From the NCBI RefSeq assembly GCF_000381765.1, contig NZ_KB907074.1:310001-374000 (forward strand): a stretch of 64,000 nucleotides of DNA, read 5' to 3'. The notes under the pieces were generated by a model. That model ran no database searches and had not been told where the DNA came from. It was given only the letters and a program-made list of their open reading frames with translations. The stretch is from [Zimmermannella] faecalis ATCC 13722 (GTDB taxonomy: Bacteria > Actinomycetota > Actinomycetes > Actinomycetales > Microbacteriaceae). How positions within the stretch are numbered: position 1 is the stretch's first letter; each line of letters starts with the position of its first letter. Both the position numbers and the translations under genes were made by a program. Shown piece by piece: positions 8,912-18,248 of the stretch.

Positions 8912-9862
8912 GTGCGATTCGGTCTGGCGTTGCTGCTGATCTCGACCGTCTCGGTACAGTTCGGCAGCGCGTTCGCCGGGCTACTCATGACAGAGGTCGG
9001 CGCGCTCACGGTCAACCTGTGCCGTGCAGCACTCGCCGCGGTCGCGCTCGGACTCATCGTGCGCCCAAAGGCGTGGCGGTGGTCATGGTCACAGCTGCGG
9101 CCGGCGATCGCGCTCGGAGTCGTCGTGTTCGGCATGAACACCACGTTCTATCTCTCGATCGAGCGGCTCCCGATCGGTGTTGCCGTGTCTCTGGAGTTCT
9201 TCGGGCCCCTCGTACTCTCAGCGGTGTTGTCACGTCGCCCGCGAGACTTTCTCTTCATCGGGATCGCGGCGCTCGGCATCGGCGTGATGGGCGTCGAGGC
9301 GGCGCTCAAGGCCGACCACCTGGACCCGATCGGCATCGTCTACGCGCTCGTGGCGGGCGTGTTCTGGGCGCTCTACATCCTCGCGGCGGCGAAGGTGGGC
9401 GAAGTCATCGAGGGGCAGGGCGGCCTCACGATCGCGTTCTTCGTCGCGACGCTGCTCGCGTTCCCGCTCGGCGTCTCGGGGCTCGGCGCGGTCTTCGCCG
9501 ACTGGCGCCTCATCGGGCTCGCCCTGGTCGTGGGCGTGCTCGCCGCGATCATCCCGTACACCTTCGAGTTCCTCGCGCTCAAGCGCGTGCCGAAACGCGT
9601 GTTCGGGGTGCTGATGAGCGTCGAGCCCGCGATCGCGACGCTCTTGGGCTGGCTCGTGCTCGAGCAGGCTGGGAGCCCGTGGCGACTCGGCGCAATTGCG
9701 CTCGTGGTGATCGCGAGCGTCGGAATCACCCTCGGTGCGCGTAAAGTGGTCGAGGTCAATCTGCCGCTGGAGGACCTGCACACGGGAACAATCGAACTCC
9801 CAATTGCGCCCGCGCAGGTTTCCGAACAACCCCTTCCCGATCGAAATGAGGATCCCAAGTAG
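8912..9862 (+). CDS. EamA/DMT-family permease (RhtA-like)
   Basis: 316-residue membrane protein of the drug/metabolite transporter superfamily, with about ten hydrophobic helices arranged as two EamA repeats. Features such as ERLPIGVAVSLEFFGPL and LKRVPKRVFGVLMSVEPAIATLLGWLVLEQ are those of the RhtA/YddG branch, which exports amino acids or related metabolites. It starts at GTG 2 bases after bioQ and overlaps the next gene by one base, so it may be read from the bioQ promoter. The substrate cannot be told from the sequence. Confidence 0.88.
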   Translation: MRFGLALLLISTVSVQFGSAFAGLLMTEVGALTVNLCRAALAAVALGLIVRPKAWRWSWSQLRPAIALGVVVFGMNTTFYLSIERLPIGVAVSLEFFGPLVLSAVLSRRPRDFLFIGIAALGIGVMGVEAALKADHLDPIGIVYALVAGVFWALYILAAAKVGEVIEGQGGLTIAFFVATLLAFPLGVSGLGAVFADWRLIGLALVVGVLAAIIPYTFEFLALKRVPKRVFGVLMSVEPAIATLLGWLVLEQAGSPWRLGAIALVVIASVGITLGARKVVEVNLPLEDLHTGTIELPIAPAQVSEQPLPDRNEDPK

Positions 9863-11463
9863 TGCTTGCCGTTCAAGATCTCGAGATCACCGTCGGCTCG
9901 CGCACCCTCATGAGCGAGGTGAGCTTCCGGGTTCAGGCCGGCGACAAGATCGGGCTCGTCGGGCGCAACGGTGCGGGGAAGACGACGCTCACGAAGGTGC
10001 TTGCGGGTTGGACGCTCCCGAGCGGGGGCAAGGTCGAGAAGTCGGGTGAGATCGGCTACCTACCCCAGGACCCGCGGTCGGGCGACCCGACGCAGACCGC
10101 GCGGAATCGCATCCTCGACGCCCGTGGGCTCGGTTCCGTGCGCACGCGGCTCGCCGACGCGGCGACGGCGATGGCGGAGGCAGCGAATGACGCTGACCGC
10201 GACCGGGCGATGCGTCGCTACTCGCGGCTCGACGACGAGTTCGTCACCCTCGGTGGCTACGCGGCCGAGAGCGAGGCTGCGGCGATCGCGTCGAACCTCA
10301 ACCTGCCCGACCGCATCCTCGACCAGCAGCTCGACACGCTCTCTGGTGGGCAGCGCCGCCGCATCGAACTCGCGCGCATCCTGTTTTCGGATGCCGAGAC
10401 GATGATTCTCGACGAGCCGACGAACCACCTCGATATGGACTCGGTCGTGTGGCTGCGAGAGTTTCTCAAGACCTACCGCGGCGGGCTCATCGTCATCTCG
10501 CACGACGTCGAGCTCGTGGGCGAGACGGTCAATCGCGTGTTCTACCTCGACGCGAACCGTCAGGTGATCGACATCTACAACATGGGCTGGAAGCAGTACC
10601 TGCGCCAGCGTGAAGCCGACGAGGAGCGCCGCAAGAAGGAACGCGCGAACATCGAGAAGAAGGCGTCGGCGCTGCAGCAGCAGGCCGCACGCTTCGGTGC
10701 GAAGGCGACGAAGGCGGCGGCCGCGCACCAGATGCAGCGGCGTGCCGAGCGGATGCTTGGGTCACTCGACGAGGTGCGGCAGTCCGACCGGGTGGCGAAG
10801 CTGCGTTTCCCGACCCCGGCGCCGGTCGGCAAGACTCCGATCAAGGCCGAGCACCTGTCGAAGTCGTACGGCTCGCTTGAAATCTTCACGGGGGTCGACC
10901 TCGCGATCGACCGGGGCTCGCGCGTCGTCGTGCTCGGTCTCAATGGTGCGGGCAAGACGACGCTCTTGCGCATCCTCGCGGGCGTCGACCAGCCTGACAC
11001 GGGGGAGATCATCGCGGGCCACGGGCTCCGCGTCGGCTATTACGCACAGGAGCACGAGACCCTCGACGTCGACCGCTCGGTGCTGCAGAACATGGTGTCG
11101 GTCTCGCAGCACCTCACCGAGACCGAGGCGCGCAAGGTGCTCGGCTCGTTCCTATTCTCGGGTGACGACGTGCACAAGCCCGCCGGTGTGCTCTCGGGCG
11201 GCGAGAAGACCCGACTCGCCCTCGCCATGCTCGTCGTGTCATCGGCGAACGTGCTCTTGCTCGACGAACCGACGAACAACCTCGACCCGGCCTCGCGCGA
11301 GCAGATTCTCGACGCGCTCGCGCACTACGAGGGCTCGGTCGTGCTCATTTCGCACGACGAGGGTGCCGTCGGGGCGCTCAACCCGGAGCGGGTGCTGATC
11401 ATGCCCGAGGCCATTGAAGACCACTGGAACCCCGAGTACTTCGACCTCATCGAGATGGATTAG
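9862..11463 (+). CDS. ABC-F family ATPase (translation-associated)
   Basis: 533-residue protein with two ABC ATPase domains in tandem and no membrane segment, the ABC-F layout of ribosome-acting ATPases. The first domain has Walker A GRNGAGKTT near residue 34, signature LSGGQRRRIELAR and Walker B MILDEPTNHLD. The second has GLNGAGKTT, LSGGEKTRLALA and LLLDEPTNNLD. Between them, at about residues 240-310, is a basic, helical linker rich in R, K, Q and A (the P-site tRNA-interaction motif region). It is probably a ribosome rescue or elongation factor, not a transporter. Resistance function is possible but not shown. Confidence 0.93.
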   Translation: MLAVQDLEITVGSRTLMSEVSFRVQAGDKIGLVGRNGAGKTTLTKVLAGWTLPSGGKVEKSGEIGYLPQDPRSGDPTQTARNRILDARGLGSVRTRLADAATAMAEAANDADRDRAMRRYSRLDDEFVTLGGYAAESEAAAIASNLNLPDRILDQQLDTLSGGQRRRIELARILFSDAETMILDEPTNHLDMDSVVWLREFLKTYRGGLIVISHDVELVGETVNRVFYLDANRQVIDIYNMGWKQYLRQREADEERRKKERANIEKKASALQQQAARFGAKATKAAAAHQMQRRAERMLGSLDEVRQSDRVAKLRFPTPAPVGKTPIKAEHLSKSYGSLEIFTGVDLAIDRGSRVVVLGLNGAGKTTLLRILAGVDQPDTGEIIAGHGLRVGYYAQEHETLDVDRSVLQNMVSVSQHLTETEARKVLGSFLFSGDDVHKPAGVLSGGEKTRLALAMLVVSSANVLLLDEPTNNLDPASREQILDALAHYEGSVVLISHDEGAVGALNPERVLIMPEAIEDHWNPEYFDLIEMD

Positions 11464-11478
11464 CGCTCGGCCGCGCCG

Positions 11479-12363
11479 CTAGCTTCCGCTGTCGAGGAGG
11501 TCGTCTTCAATCTCCGCGTCGGTGCGACGCTTGCGGTTTCGGTTGCGCTCCTCGGCGCGGGCGGCCGCGCGGAGCACGCGAGGATCGTCTTCGTTGCGCT
11601 CCTTGAACTCCTCGCGCAGGCCGTAAACGAGCCCGACGGCGGCGATGATCGCGAAGACGATCCACTGCACGGCGTAGCTCAGGTGGTTGCCCTCGGTGAG
11701 CTCCGGTTTCGGCGTGAGCTCGCCTGTCTCGGCCGCGACCGATTCGGAGCGAAGCAGCCCGTAGGCGCCCGTGTACGTGCGGTCGGTGCCGAGCTCGGTC
11801 GCGAAGGTTGGCAGGTGAATCGTCGCGATCTGCCCGTCGGGTGCGGAGCGCCCCGGAATCTCGCGCTCGCCTGGCTTGAGACGCGCGGTTACCGTGATCT
11901 CGCCCGTGGGTGCGGCGGGCACGTGGTCGGGGGAGTCCTGCTCCGCACCGGTGGGAATCCAGCCGCGGTCGACGATGAACACCTCACCCGAGTCGGTCTC
12001 GAACGGCGTGAGAATCTCGAACCCTGGCTGCCCGTTGAACGGCCGGGCGCGCACGAGCAGCTGTTCCTCGACGAGGTAGTGGCCGGTCATCTCCACCGGA
12101 ACCCACTCTTGGTTGTGATCGTACGAGTCGAGTTCGGGGAGCACGTCAGCGAGCGGCTGCGGGGTCGCATCGAAGTGGGCGGCGACGAGCTCGTTCTCGT
12201 CGACTCGCTCGAGTCGACGCTCGAACTGCCAGTGCGAGAGGAACCCGCAGGCGATCGCGAAGACGATGAGCAGGGCGAAATAGCTCACCCAACGGCGGCT
12301 GAGGAGGAATCTCCAGCCCTGGCGCGTTGTGGGTGAGGATGCGCGAGTGTCCGTTTCGGTCAC
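11479..12363 (-). CDS. SURF1-family cytochrome oxidase biogenesis protein
   Basis: 294-residue SURF1-like protein. It has one membrane helix near residues 30-48, a large extracytoplasmic domain with the motifs FILSRRWVSYFALL, VFIVDRGWIP and G-LLRSE, and a second helix around residues 230-250 before a charged cytoplasmic tail (RNEDDPRVLRAAARAEERNRNRKRR). SURF1 proteins help insert heme A into cytochrome aa3, which fits the ctaA/ctaB genes at the start of the window. It begins at GTG, overlapping the stop of the small gene upstream. Confidence 0.9.
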   Translation of the reverse strand: MTETDTRASSPTTRQGWRFLLSRRWVSYFALLIVFAIACGFLSHWQFERRLERVDENELVAAHFDATPQPLADVLPELDSYDHNQEWVPVEMTGHYLVEEQLLVRARPFNGQPGFEILTPFETDSGEVFIVDRGWIPTGAEQDSPDHVPAAPTGEITVTARLKPGEREIPGRSAPDGQIATIHLPTFATELGTDRTYTGAYGLLRSESVAAETGELTPKPELTEGNHLSYAVQWIVFAIIAAVGLVYGLREEFKERNEDDPRVLRAAARAEERNRNRKRRTDAEIEDDLLDSGS

Positions 12364-12632
12364 TCGATCGGTTCCTCGTTCACCGGGTCGCCGATGCGCG
12401 CGATGCGCAAGGGGAACCGTCGCGATTCAAGAAAGCCGAGGAGGAACTCGTAGTGCTCGCCGCAGGCGAGCCAGATCTTCACGCGATCGGCGTCGTGGAT
12501 GCGCGGATTCCGCCACTCGATGCGGTGTTCGGCGGGGGAGCTGCACTGGGCACGCGAACACTGCGGGCTCGCGTCGTCGGTGACGAGGAAACCGCGCAAC
12601 CGACTGCGCAGGTCGAACTCGCCGCTGCTCAT
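12360..12632 (-). CDS. small cysteine-containing conserved protein upstream of SURF1
   Basis: 90-residue soluble protein starting at the ATG at 12632, which overlaps the stop of the DUF3099 gene. A CSRAQC pair at about residues 25-30 and a later ACGEHYEFL suggest a metal-binding knuckle (C-x4-C...C-x2-H). Relatives in Microbacteriaceae are often labelled acetone carboxylase; nothing here resembles that multi-subunit enzyme, so I do not adopt the name. Its overlaps on both sides with DUF3099 and SURF1 genes suggest a role linked to respiration or membrane protein assembly, but this is only context. Confidence 0.8.
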   Translation of the reverse strand: MSSGEFDLRSRLRGFLVTDDASPQCSRAQCSSPAEHRIEWRNPRIHDADRVKIWLACGEHYEFLLGFLESRRFPLRIARIGDPVNEEPIE

Positions 12633-12961
12633 TCCGCCCCCTTTGCCGTATCGTTTTCGGTCGCATCCCGCCACCTGTCTGCGGTGATCGGTTCGCGGTA
12701 CACGACAATCGCGCCCGCATCGGGCGATTCTACCCCTCGCTGGCGGCGGGAGCGAACGTGATTCGCGAGCATGACGGCGATCATCGGCAGGAAGATCGCA
12801 CCAAGGGCGAGCACCCAGAGGAACGGACCACGAACGACGATCATGAGCAGGAAACATGCGGTGCGAATCGCCATGGTGAGCATGTACTGCCGAAGGCGGG
12901 CCCGGCGCTCCTCCTCGGCGCTCTGCGTCATCGAAGTGACGTTGGTGACCTTGCCGTTCAT
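12629..12961 (-). CDS. DUF3099 membrane protein
   Basis: 110-residue protein with the DUF3099 pattern: a charged start (SAEEERRARLRQYMLTMAIRTACF), two adjacent hydrophobic helices (about residues 34-75) with a conserved RGPFLWV loop, and a basic tail. I chose the ATG at 12961, with GGAA a few bases upstream; a TTG at 12997 in the same frame is possible. Function is unknown. It heads a coupled three-gene set with the cysteine-containing protein and SURF1, and is divergent from fabG. Confidence 0.82.
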   Translation of the reverse strand: MNGKVTNVTSMTQSAEEERRARLRQYMLTMAIRTACFLLMIVVRGPFLWVLALGAIFLPMIAVMLANHVRSRRQRGVESPDAGAIVVYREPITADRWRDATENDTAKGAE

Positions 12962-13086
12962 GAGTTCCAGGATTCGTCTCGCGGTTGAATGCTTCAAGCG
13001 TACTCCCGGGCCCGCCTAGACTGGGCGAGATATTGCGCCTGCGTTTCGCGGGCCAAGCCGAGCAATCGACACCCTCGAGGAGCAGC

Positions 13087-13800
13087 ATGACCACCCAGCG
13101 CACCGTTCTCGTCACCGGCGGCAATCGCGGCATCGGCCGGGCCATCGCGGAGGAGTTCCTCGCGGCGGGGCACCGTGTTGCCGTGACGTCGCGCTCGGGT
13201 GAGGGCGGCCCCGAGGGGGCGCTCACGGTCGCCGCCGATGTCACCGATGCTGCGTCGGTTGACGCGGCGTTCACCCAGGTCGAGGCCGAGTACGGCCCAG
13301 TCGAGGTGCTGGTCGCAAACGCCGGCGTGACGAAGGACACCCTGCTGCTGCGCATGTCGGAGGACGACTTCGCCGACGTAATCGACACGAACCTGACCGG
13401 CGCGTTCCGCGTGATCAAGCGGGCGACGAAGGGGCTCTTGCGCGCCAAATGGGGCCGCGTCGTGCTCATCTCGTCGGTAGTGGGGCTCTACGGTTCGCCC
13501 GGGCAGCTCAACTATGCCGCTTCGAAGGCGGGCCTCGTTGGTATTGCTCGTTCGCTCACCCGCGAGCTCGGCAGCCGCGGGATCACCGCAAACGTCGTTG
13601 CCCCGGGCTTCATCGAAACCGAGATGACCGCGGTGCTTCCCGAGGCCACGCAGCAGCAGTACCTTGCGAGCATCCCCGCCGGCCGGTTCGGCGCGGTGCG
13701 CGAGGTTGCGCAGACAGTCCGGTGGCTCGCCGGTGACGAAGCCGGCTACATCTCGGGCGCGGTGATTCCCGTCGACGGCGGCCTCGGCATGGGGCACTAG
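13087..13800 (+). CDS. fabG: 3-oxoacyl-ACP reductase (FabG-type SDR)
   Basis: 237-residue classical short-chain dehydrogenase. The NADPH-binding TGGNRGIG lies at residues 10-17 and the catalytic Ser130, Tyr143 and Lys147 are in the expected spacing (LISSVVGLYGSPGQLNYAASK). NAG (78-80) and the C-terminal YISGAVIPVDGGLGMGH match FabG, which reduces beta-ketoacyl-ACP during fatty acid elongation. The ATG at 13087 has GAGGAG 6 bases upstream; the frame is open further 5' but that part is spurious. FabG1/MabA of mycobacteria is the closest named relative by eye. Confidence 0.92.
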   Translation: MTTQRTVLVTGGNRGIGRAIAEEFLAAGHRVAVTSRSGEGGPEGALTVAADVTDAASVDAAFTQVEAEYGPVEVLVANAGVTKDTLLLRMSEDDFADVIDTNLTGAFRVIKRATKGLLRAKWGRVVLISSVVGLYGSPGQLNYAASKAGLVGIARSLTRELGSRGITANVVAPGFIETEMTAVLPEATQQQYLASIPAGRFGAVREVAQTVRWLAGDEAGYISGAVIPVDGGLGMGH

Positions 13801-13822
13801 CCCACGGCGGTGCCGCGCTCGC

Positions 13823-14521
13823 TCAGCCGCGCAAGCCGAGCGCGGCGAGCAGCTGCGTCATGTCGCGGCTCGGCAGCGAGATTGCCGCCTCCTGGCGCAC
13901 GATCGGTTTCGCGTCGAAGGCCACCGAGAGGCCGGCGATCGACATCATCCCGAGGTCGTTCGCGCCGTCGCCAACGGTGATGACTCGCTCGGCCGGGACG
14001 TCGAGTGACTGTGCCCAGCTGCGTACCGTGTGGCGCTTCACGTCGCGCCCGATGATCGTGCCGGAAACGTCGCCCGTGAGCTCGCCGTCGGCAGTGACCT
14101 CGAAGCGGTTCGCGCGCCAGAGGTCGAGGCCGAGTGTTTCCGCGAGCGGGTCGAGCACCTCGTGGAAGCCGCCCGATACGGCGCCGACTCGTCCGCCCGC
14201 GGCGTGAATCGCAGCGATGGTCTCTGGCACGCCTCGGGTGACTCGAATACGCTCGCCGACGCGGGCGATCTGGTCGAGCGAGATGCCGCGCAGCAGCGCG
14301 ACGCGCTCGCGCAGGCTGCCATCGAAGTCGAGCTCGCCGCGCATCGCGCGTTCGGTGACCTCGGCCACCTCGTCGCGCACGTCGGCGAACTCGGCGATGA
14401 GCTCGATCACCTCGTCTTCGATGAGGGTCGAGTCGACATCGAACACCACGAGGAATCGGGCGCCCGCAGTGACTCGTCCGCTGCCGTGGACAGGGGTCAG
14501 TTCGAGGTCGGAAATGCTCAC
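13823..14521 (-). CDS. serB: phosphoserine phosphatase
   Basis: 232-residue HAD-superfamily phosphatase, final step of serine synthesis (O-phosphoserine to serine). The DxDST motif [11 protein letters not shown] is at residues 27-37 with nucleophile D28 and acid/base D30. Then come [14 protein letters not shown] (motif II serine), a conserved lysine and [10 protein letters not shown] (motif III/IV acidic pair). The N-terminal ACT regulatory part seen in mycobacterial SerB2 is absent, so this is the short form. The start overlaps the stop of glgC. Confidence 0.93.
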   Translation of the reverse strand: MSISDLELTPVHGSGRVTAGARFLVVFDVDSTLIEDEVIELIAEFADVRDEVAEVTERAMRGELDFDGSLRERVALLRGISLDQIARVGERIRVTRGVPETIAAIHAAGGRVGAVSGGFHEVLDPLAETLGLDLWRANRFEVTADGELTGDVSGTIIGRDVKRHTVRSWAQSLDVPAERVITVGDGANDLGMMSIAGLSVAFDAKPIVRQEAAISLPSRDMTQLLAALGLRG

Positions 14522-15765
14522 CGCTCGACGATACCGTTCTTCGGCACCACCGTGAGGCCCGACTCCGTGACCGTGAAGCCGCGGGCGAGGTCGGCCTCGC
14601 GGTCGATGCCGATCGTCGCGCCGGCGCGGACGATGACGTTCTTATCGAGGATGCAGGAGCGCACCTGCGCGCCCGGCTCGACCTCGACGCGCTCGAACGT
14701 CACCGAGTCGACGATGAGGGCGCCAGACTGCACCTTTGTCCACGGGCCGAGCACGGAACGCTCAACATGGGCGCCCGAGATGACCGACCCGAGCGAGATG
14801 ATCGAATCGATCATGGTGCCGGTCGACCCACGCGAGTCGCGCACGAACTTGGCCGGCGGCGAGTTCAGCGTCTGCGAAATGATCGGCCACTTCTCGTTGT
14901 AGAGATTGAAGATCGGCAGCGTCTGAATGAGGTCCATGTGTGCCTCGTAGAACGAATCGATCGTGCCGACATCGCGCCAGTAGTCACGGTCGCGGGGCGT
15001 CGACCCGGGCACATCGTTATCAATGAAGTCGTAGACGCCGCAGTCCTGCTGCGCGACGAAGGCGGGGATGATGTCGCCGCCCATGTCATGCTTCGAATCA
15101 TCGAGCTGCGCATCGGCAATGACGGCTTCGACGAGCTTGTCGGCATCGAAGACGTAGTTACCCATCGACGCGAGAATCTCGTGCGGGCTGTCGGGCAGGC
15201 CGTTCGTCGTCTCGGGCTTCTCGAGGAATTCCCGGATATGCGAAGGGTTGTCGGGTTCGACGTCGATGACGCCGAACGAGGTCGACATTTCGATGGGCTG
15301 GCGAATCGCGGCGACGGTTGCGCCGAGGCCCGACTCGATGTGCTGCTCGATCATCTGCGAGAAGTCCATGCGATACACGTGGTCGGCACCGACGACGACG
15401 ACGATATCGGGCTTCTCGTCTTGAATAAGGTTGAGCGACTGGTAAATGGCGTCCGCCGAGCCCGAGAACCAGTGCTTACCGCGACGCTGCTGCGCGGGCA
15501 CACTCGAGACGTAGGAACCGAGGATCGCGGGGAGTCGCCATGTCTGTGACATGTGCCGGTCGAGCGAGTGCGACTTGTACTGCGTGAGCACGACGATCTG
15601 GTTGAGCCCCGAGTTCACGAGATTCGAGATCGCGAAGTCGATCAATCGATACTGCCCCGCGAACGGCACAGCCGGCTTCGCTCGGTCGGCGGTAAGTGGC
15701 ATGAGCCGCTTACCCTCGCCGCCGGCAAGCACAATTCCGAATATTTTCTTCTGCCCCTTTGCCAT
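14518..15765 (-). CDS. glgC: glucose-1-phosphate adenylyltransferase
   Basis: Makes ADP-glucose from glucose-1-phosphate and ATP, the first committed step of glycogen and alpha-glucan synthesis. The roughly 415-residue protein shows the nucleotidyltransferase start [24 protein letters not shown], the sugar-binding [13 protein letters not shown] and FLEKPE motifs, and a C-terminal left-handed beta-helix domain. I placed the start at the ATG at 15765; a GTG 3 codons upstream is also open. It diverges from glgA over a short AT-rich gap that must hold both promoters. Confidence 0.95.
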   Translation of the reverse strand: MAKGQKKIFGIVLAGGEGKRLMPLTADRAKPAVPFAGQYRLIDFAISNLVNSGLNQIVVLTQYKSHSLDRHMSQTWRLPAILGSYVSSVPAQQRRGKHWFSGSADAIYQSLNLIQDEKPDIVVVVGADHVYRMDFSQMIEQHIESGLGATVAAIRQPIEMSTSFGVIDVEPDNPSHIREFLEKPETTNGLPDSPHEILASMGNYVFDADKLVEAVIADAQLDDSKHDMGGDIIPAFVAQQDCGVYDFIDNDVPGSTPRDRDYWRDVGTIDSFYEAHMDLIQTLPIFNLYNEKWPIISQTLNSPPAKFVRDSRGSTGTMIDSIISLGSVISGAHVERSVLGPWTKVQSGALIVDSVTFERVEVEPGAQVRSCILDKNVIVRAGATIGIDREADLARGFTVTESGLTVVPKNGIVER

Positions 15766-15827
15766 GAGGTTCACTCTAGGACGAAGACATTAATGAAGTT
15801 GTGCCGTTTGCTATCTAATGTGTAACC

Positions 15828-17015
15828 ATGCGAGTCGACGTCATCACCCGGGAATACCCACCGCATGTCTATGGCGGAGCGGGGGTGCACGTAACTGAGC
15901 TCGTGCGCGCCATGCGCACGGAGGCAGACGTGCGGGTGCGCTGCTTCGGGCAGCCGATCGAAGAGCCCGGAACGACCGGCTACGAGGTGCCGACCGACCT
16001 CGCCGACGCGAACGCCGCGCTCGGGTTTCTCGCCGGCGATCTGCGCATCGCGAATGATGCCGAGGGTGCAGATATCGTGCACTCACACACCTGGTACGCG
16101 AACCAGGCGGGCAACATCGCGAAGCTCGTGCACGGGATGCCACACGTCATCTCGGCACACTCGCTCGAACCGCTTCGCCCGTGGAAGGCCGAACAACTCG
16201 GTGGCGGCTATCGGCTTTCGAGCTGGATGGAGCGCGACGCATACACCAACGCCGACCGAATCATCGCGGTATCGAACGGGATGCGTGCGGACATTCTCCG
16301 GAGCTACCCGCAGCTCGACCCCGAGAAGGTCGTGACGATCTACAACGGCATCGACACGAACGACTGGCAGCCACTTCACGACGCGGCGACGGTCCGGGAG
16401 CTCGGCGTTGATCCCGACCAGCCGACGCTCATCTTCGTGGGACGCATCACCCGACAAAAGGGCCTGCCGTATCTGCTGCGCGCCGTGCGCGAGCTGCCCG
16501 CCGACATTCAGGTGGTGCTCTGTGCGGGTGCCCCGGACACACCCGAGATCGAGCGCGAGGTGCGCGAGCTCGTCGAAGAACTCCAGACCCAACGCGAGGG
16601 CGTGCATTGGATCTCCGAGCACCTGCCGCGACCCAAGATACAGGCGCTGCTCACCGCCGCCGATGTGTTCGTGTGCCCCTCGATTTATGAGCCACTCGGC
16701 ATCGTCAACCTCGAGGCGATGGCCTGCGGCACCGCGGTGGTCGGTTCGGGCACGGGCGGGATTCCTGAGGTCGTACAAGATGGCGTGACGGGAACCATCG
16801 TGCCGATCGATCAGGCGCAGGACGGCACCGGCACGCCGACCGACCCCGAGCGCTACATCGCCGACCTCGCCGCAGCCCTACGAGAGCTGCTTTCGAACCC
16901 AGAACTTGCGGCGCAGTACGGCCGGGCCGGTCGCGAGCGGGTCGAGCGCGAGTTCACGTGGTCACAAATCGGTAGCCAGACACTCGCGCTGTACCGCAGC
17001 ATCCTCGATGCCTAA
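15828..17015 (+). CDS. glgA: glycogen synthase, actinobacterial GT4 type (GlgA/GlgM)
   Basis: 395-residue GT4 glycosyltransferase with the start MRVDVITREYPPHVYGGAGVHV, acceptor-side HSHTWYANQAG, and the donor-site E-x7-E motif near residue 288 (SIYEPLGIVNLEA). Proteins of this type beside glgC in actinobacteria are annotated as GlgA; the mycobacterial member (GlgM) makes maltose-1-phosphate from ADP-glucose and glucose-1-phosphate. Sequence alone cannot choose between chain elongation and maltose-1-phosphate synthesis. It is transcribed away from glgC. Confidence 0.9.
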   Translation: MRVDVITREYPPHVYGGAGVHVTELVRAMRTEADVRVRCFGQPIEEPGTTGYEVPTDLADANAALGFLAGDLRIANDAEGADIVHSHTWYANQAGNIAKLVHGMPHVISAHSLEPLRPWKAEQLGGGYRLSSWMERDAYTNADRIIAVSNGMRADILRSYPQLDPEKVVTIYNGIDTNDWQPLHDAATVRELGVDPDQPTLIFVGRITRQKGLPYLLRAVRELPADIQVVLCAGAPDTPEIEREVRELVEELQTQREGVHWISEHLPRPKIQALLTAADVFVCPSIYEPLGIVNLEAMACGTAVVGSGTGGIPEVVQDGVTGTIVPIDQAQDGTGTPTDPERYIADLAAALRELLSNPELAAQYGRAGRERVEREFTWSQIGSQTLALYRSILDA

Positions 17016-17033
17016 GCGGATACGCTGGATTTC

Positions 17034-17819
17034 ATGACCGACGTCGTGAAATTCGAGAACGTCCGCGTGCGCCGCGGAGGCCGCAACATCCTCGACATCG
17101 CCGAGTGGCGAGTCGCCGAAACCGATCGCTGGGTCATCCTCGGCCCGAACGGTGCCGGCAAGTCGACGCTCCTCGGACTCGCTTCGGCGCACCTGCACCC
17201 GTCGTCGGGCACCGTTGAGGTGTTGGGGGAGCAGCTCGGCCGCACGGACGTGTTCGAACTCCGCCCCCGCATCGGTATCGCTGGCAGCGACATGGCGAAG
17301 CGCATCCCCGACAACGAAACGGTGCGCAACGCGGTCATGACCGCCGTGTACGCAGTCACTGGGCGCTGGAACGAGCAGTACGACGACATCGACGTGTCGC
17401 AGGCCGACGAGGTGCTTGCCCAGTGGCAGCTCGAAGACTTTGGCGACCGCGAGTTCGGCACGCTTTCGGACGGCGAGCGCAAGCGCACGCTCATCGCCCG
17501 CGCCGTCATGAGCGACCCCGAGCTGCTGCTGCTCGATGAACCGAGCGCGGCACTCGACCTCGGCTCGCGCGAGCGGCTGCTCGCCTCGCTCTCGGAGTAC
17601 GCGCAGAGTGACTTCGCCCCGGCGATCATCATGGTGACGCACCACGTCGAAGAGATCCCCGCCGGGGTAACGCACGCGCTGCTCATGCGCGACGGCCGCA
17701 TTATCTCGGCCGGGCCAATCGGCGACACGCTCACCTCAGCCAATCTCGAGGTGACGTTCGGGCTGCCGCTCGAACTTCAGCACCAAAACGGGCGATACAC
17801 CGCGCGCGCCATCGCGTAA
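17034..17819 (+). CDS. orphan ABC transporter ATP-binding protein
   Basis: 261-residue single ABC ATPase domain: Walker [13 protein letters not shown] near residues 40-48, signature [14 protein letters not shown], Walker [13 protein letters not shown] and switch histidine VTHHVEEIP. There is no permease or binding protein gene next to it, and the domain resembles the YlmA/ModF-like ATPases of unknown partners. It lies 18 bases after glgA, perhaps co-transcribed, though no functional link to glycogen is visible. Type B L31 follows after about 100 bases. Confidence 0.88.
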   Translation: MTDVVKFENVRVRRGGRNILDIAEWRVAETDRWVILGPNGAGKSTLLGLASAHLHPSSGTVEVLGEQLGRTDVFELRPRIGIAGSDMAKRIPDNETVRNAVMTAVYAVTGRWNEQYDDIDVSQADEVLAQWQLEDFGDREFGTLSDGERKRTLIARAVMSDPELLLLDEPSAALDLGSRERLLASLSEYAQSDFAPAIIMVTHHVEEIPAGVTHALLMRDGRIISAGPIGDTLTSANLEVTFGLPLELQHQNGRYTARAIA

Positions 17820-17917
17820 TCAGCTCGCCGCGTGCTAAGCTTTCTGCTTGGCTTGCCCGCCCTATTTGGTGTGGGTACTTGATACTTGCAAATCCACTTG
17901 TCGAAGAAGGAAACGCG

Positions 17918-18175
17918 ATGAAGGCAGACATCCACCCGGACTACCACTACGTGGTGTTCAACGACCTCGCTTCGGGTGAGAAGTTCATCACCCGTTCGAC
18001 GGTGACCAGCGAAAAGACCATCGAGTGGGAAGACGGCAACACCTACCCGGTCGTCGACGTCGAAATCTCGAGCGCGTCGCACCCGTTCTACACCGGGAAG
18101 CAGCGCATCATGGACTCGGCCGGTCGCGTCGAGAAGTTCAAGAACCGCTACGCGAAGTTCGGCAAGAAGGCCTAA
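17918..18175 (+). CDS. rpmE2: 50S ribosomal protein L31 type B
   Basis: 85-residue L31 beginning [20 protein letters not shown], with the type-B insert ([29 protein letters not shown]) and the [10 protein letters not shown] end. It has no cysteine at all, so it is the zinc-independent C-minus form. AAGAAGGAAAC precedes the ATG at 17918. In many bacteria this form is controlled by Zur; I do not see an obvious Zur palindrome in the 98 bases upstream. A strong terminator follows directly. Confidence 0.97.
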   Translation: MKADIHPDYHYVVFNDLASGEKFITRSTVTSEKTIEWEDGNTYPVVDVEISSASHPFYTGKQRIMDSAGRVEKFKNRYAKFGKKA

Positions 18176-18190
18176 GGCCCGCACGAACGA

Positions 18191-18232
18191 ACAAGGGCGG
18201 CCGCTCCACTGGAGCGGCCGCCCTTGTGTTTC
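18191..18232. terminator. strong hairpin terminator after rpmE2
   Basis: A 17-base perfect stem (18191-18207 with 18211-18227) with a 3-base loop, followed by TGTTTC on the plus strand. It lies between converging rpmE2 and the exonuclease gene and can serve both. Confidence 0.9.
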
Positions 18233-18248
18233 TCCCGCCCCGGTGGTG

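Noticed and set aside
12633-13469. Long minus-strand open frame extending the 90-residue SURF1-neighbour protein to 369 residues
   Set aside because: The extra part lies antisense to fabG and DUF3099 coding and has shadow-type composition; the ATG at 12632 overlaps the DUF3099 stop as its neighbours do.
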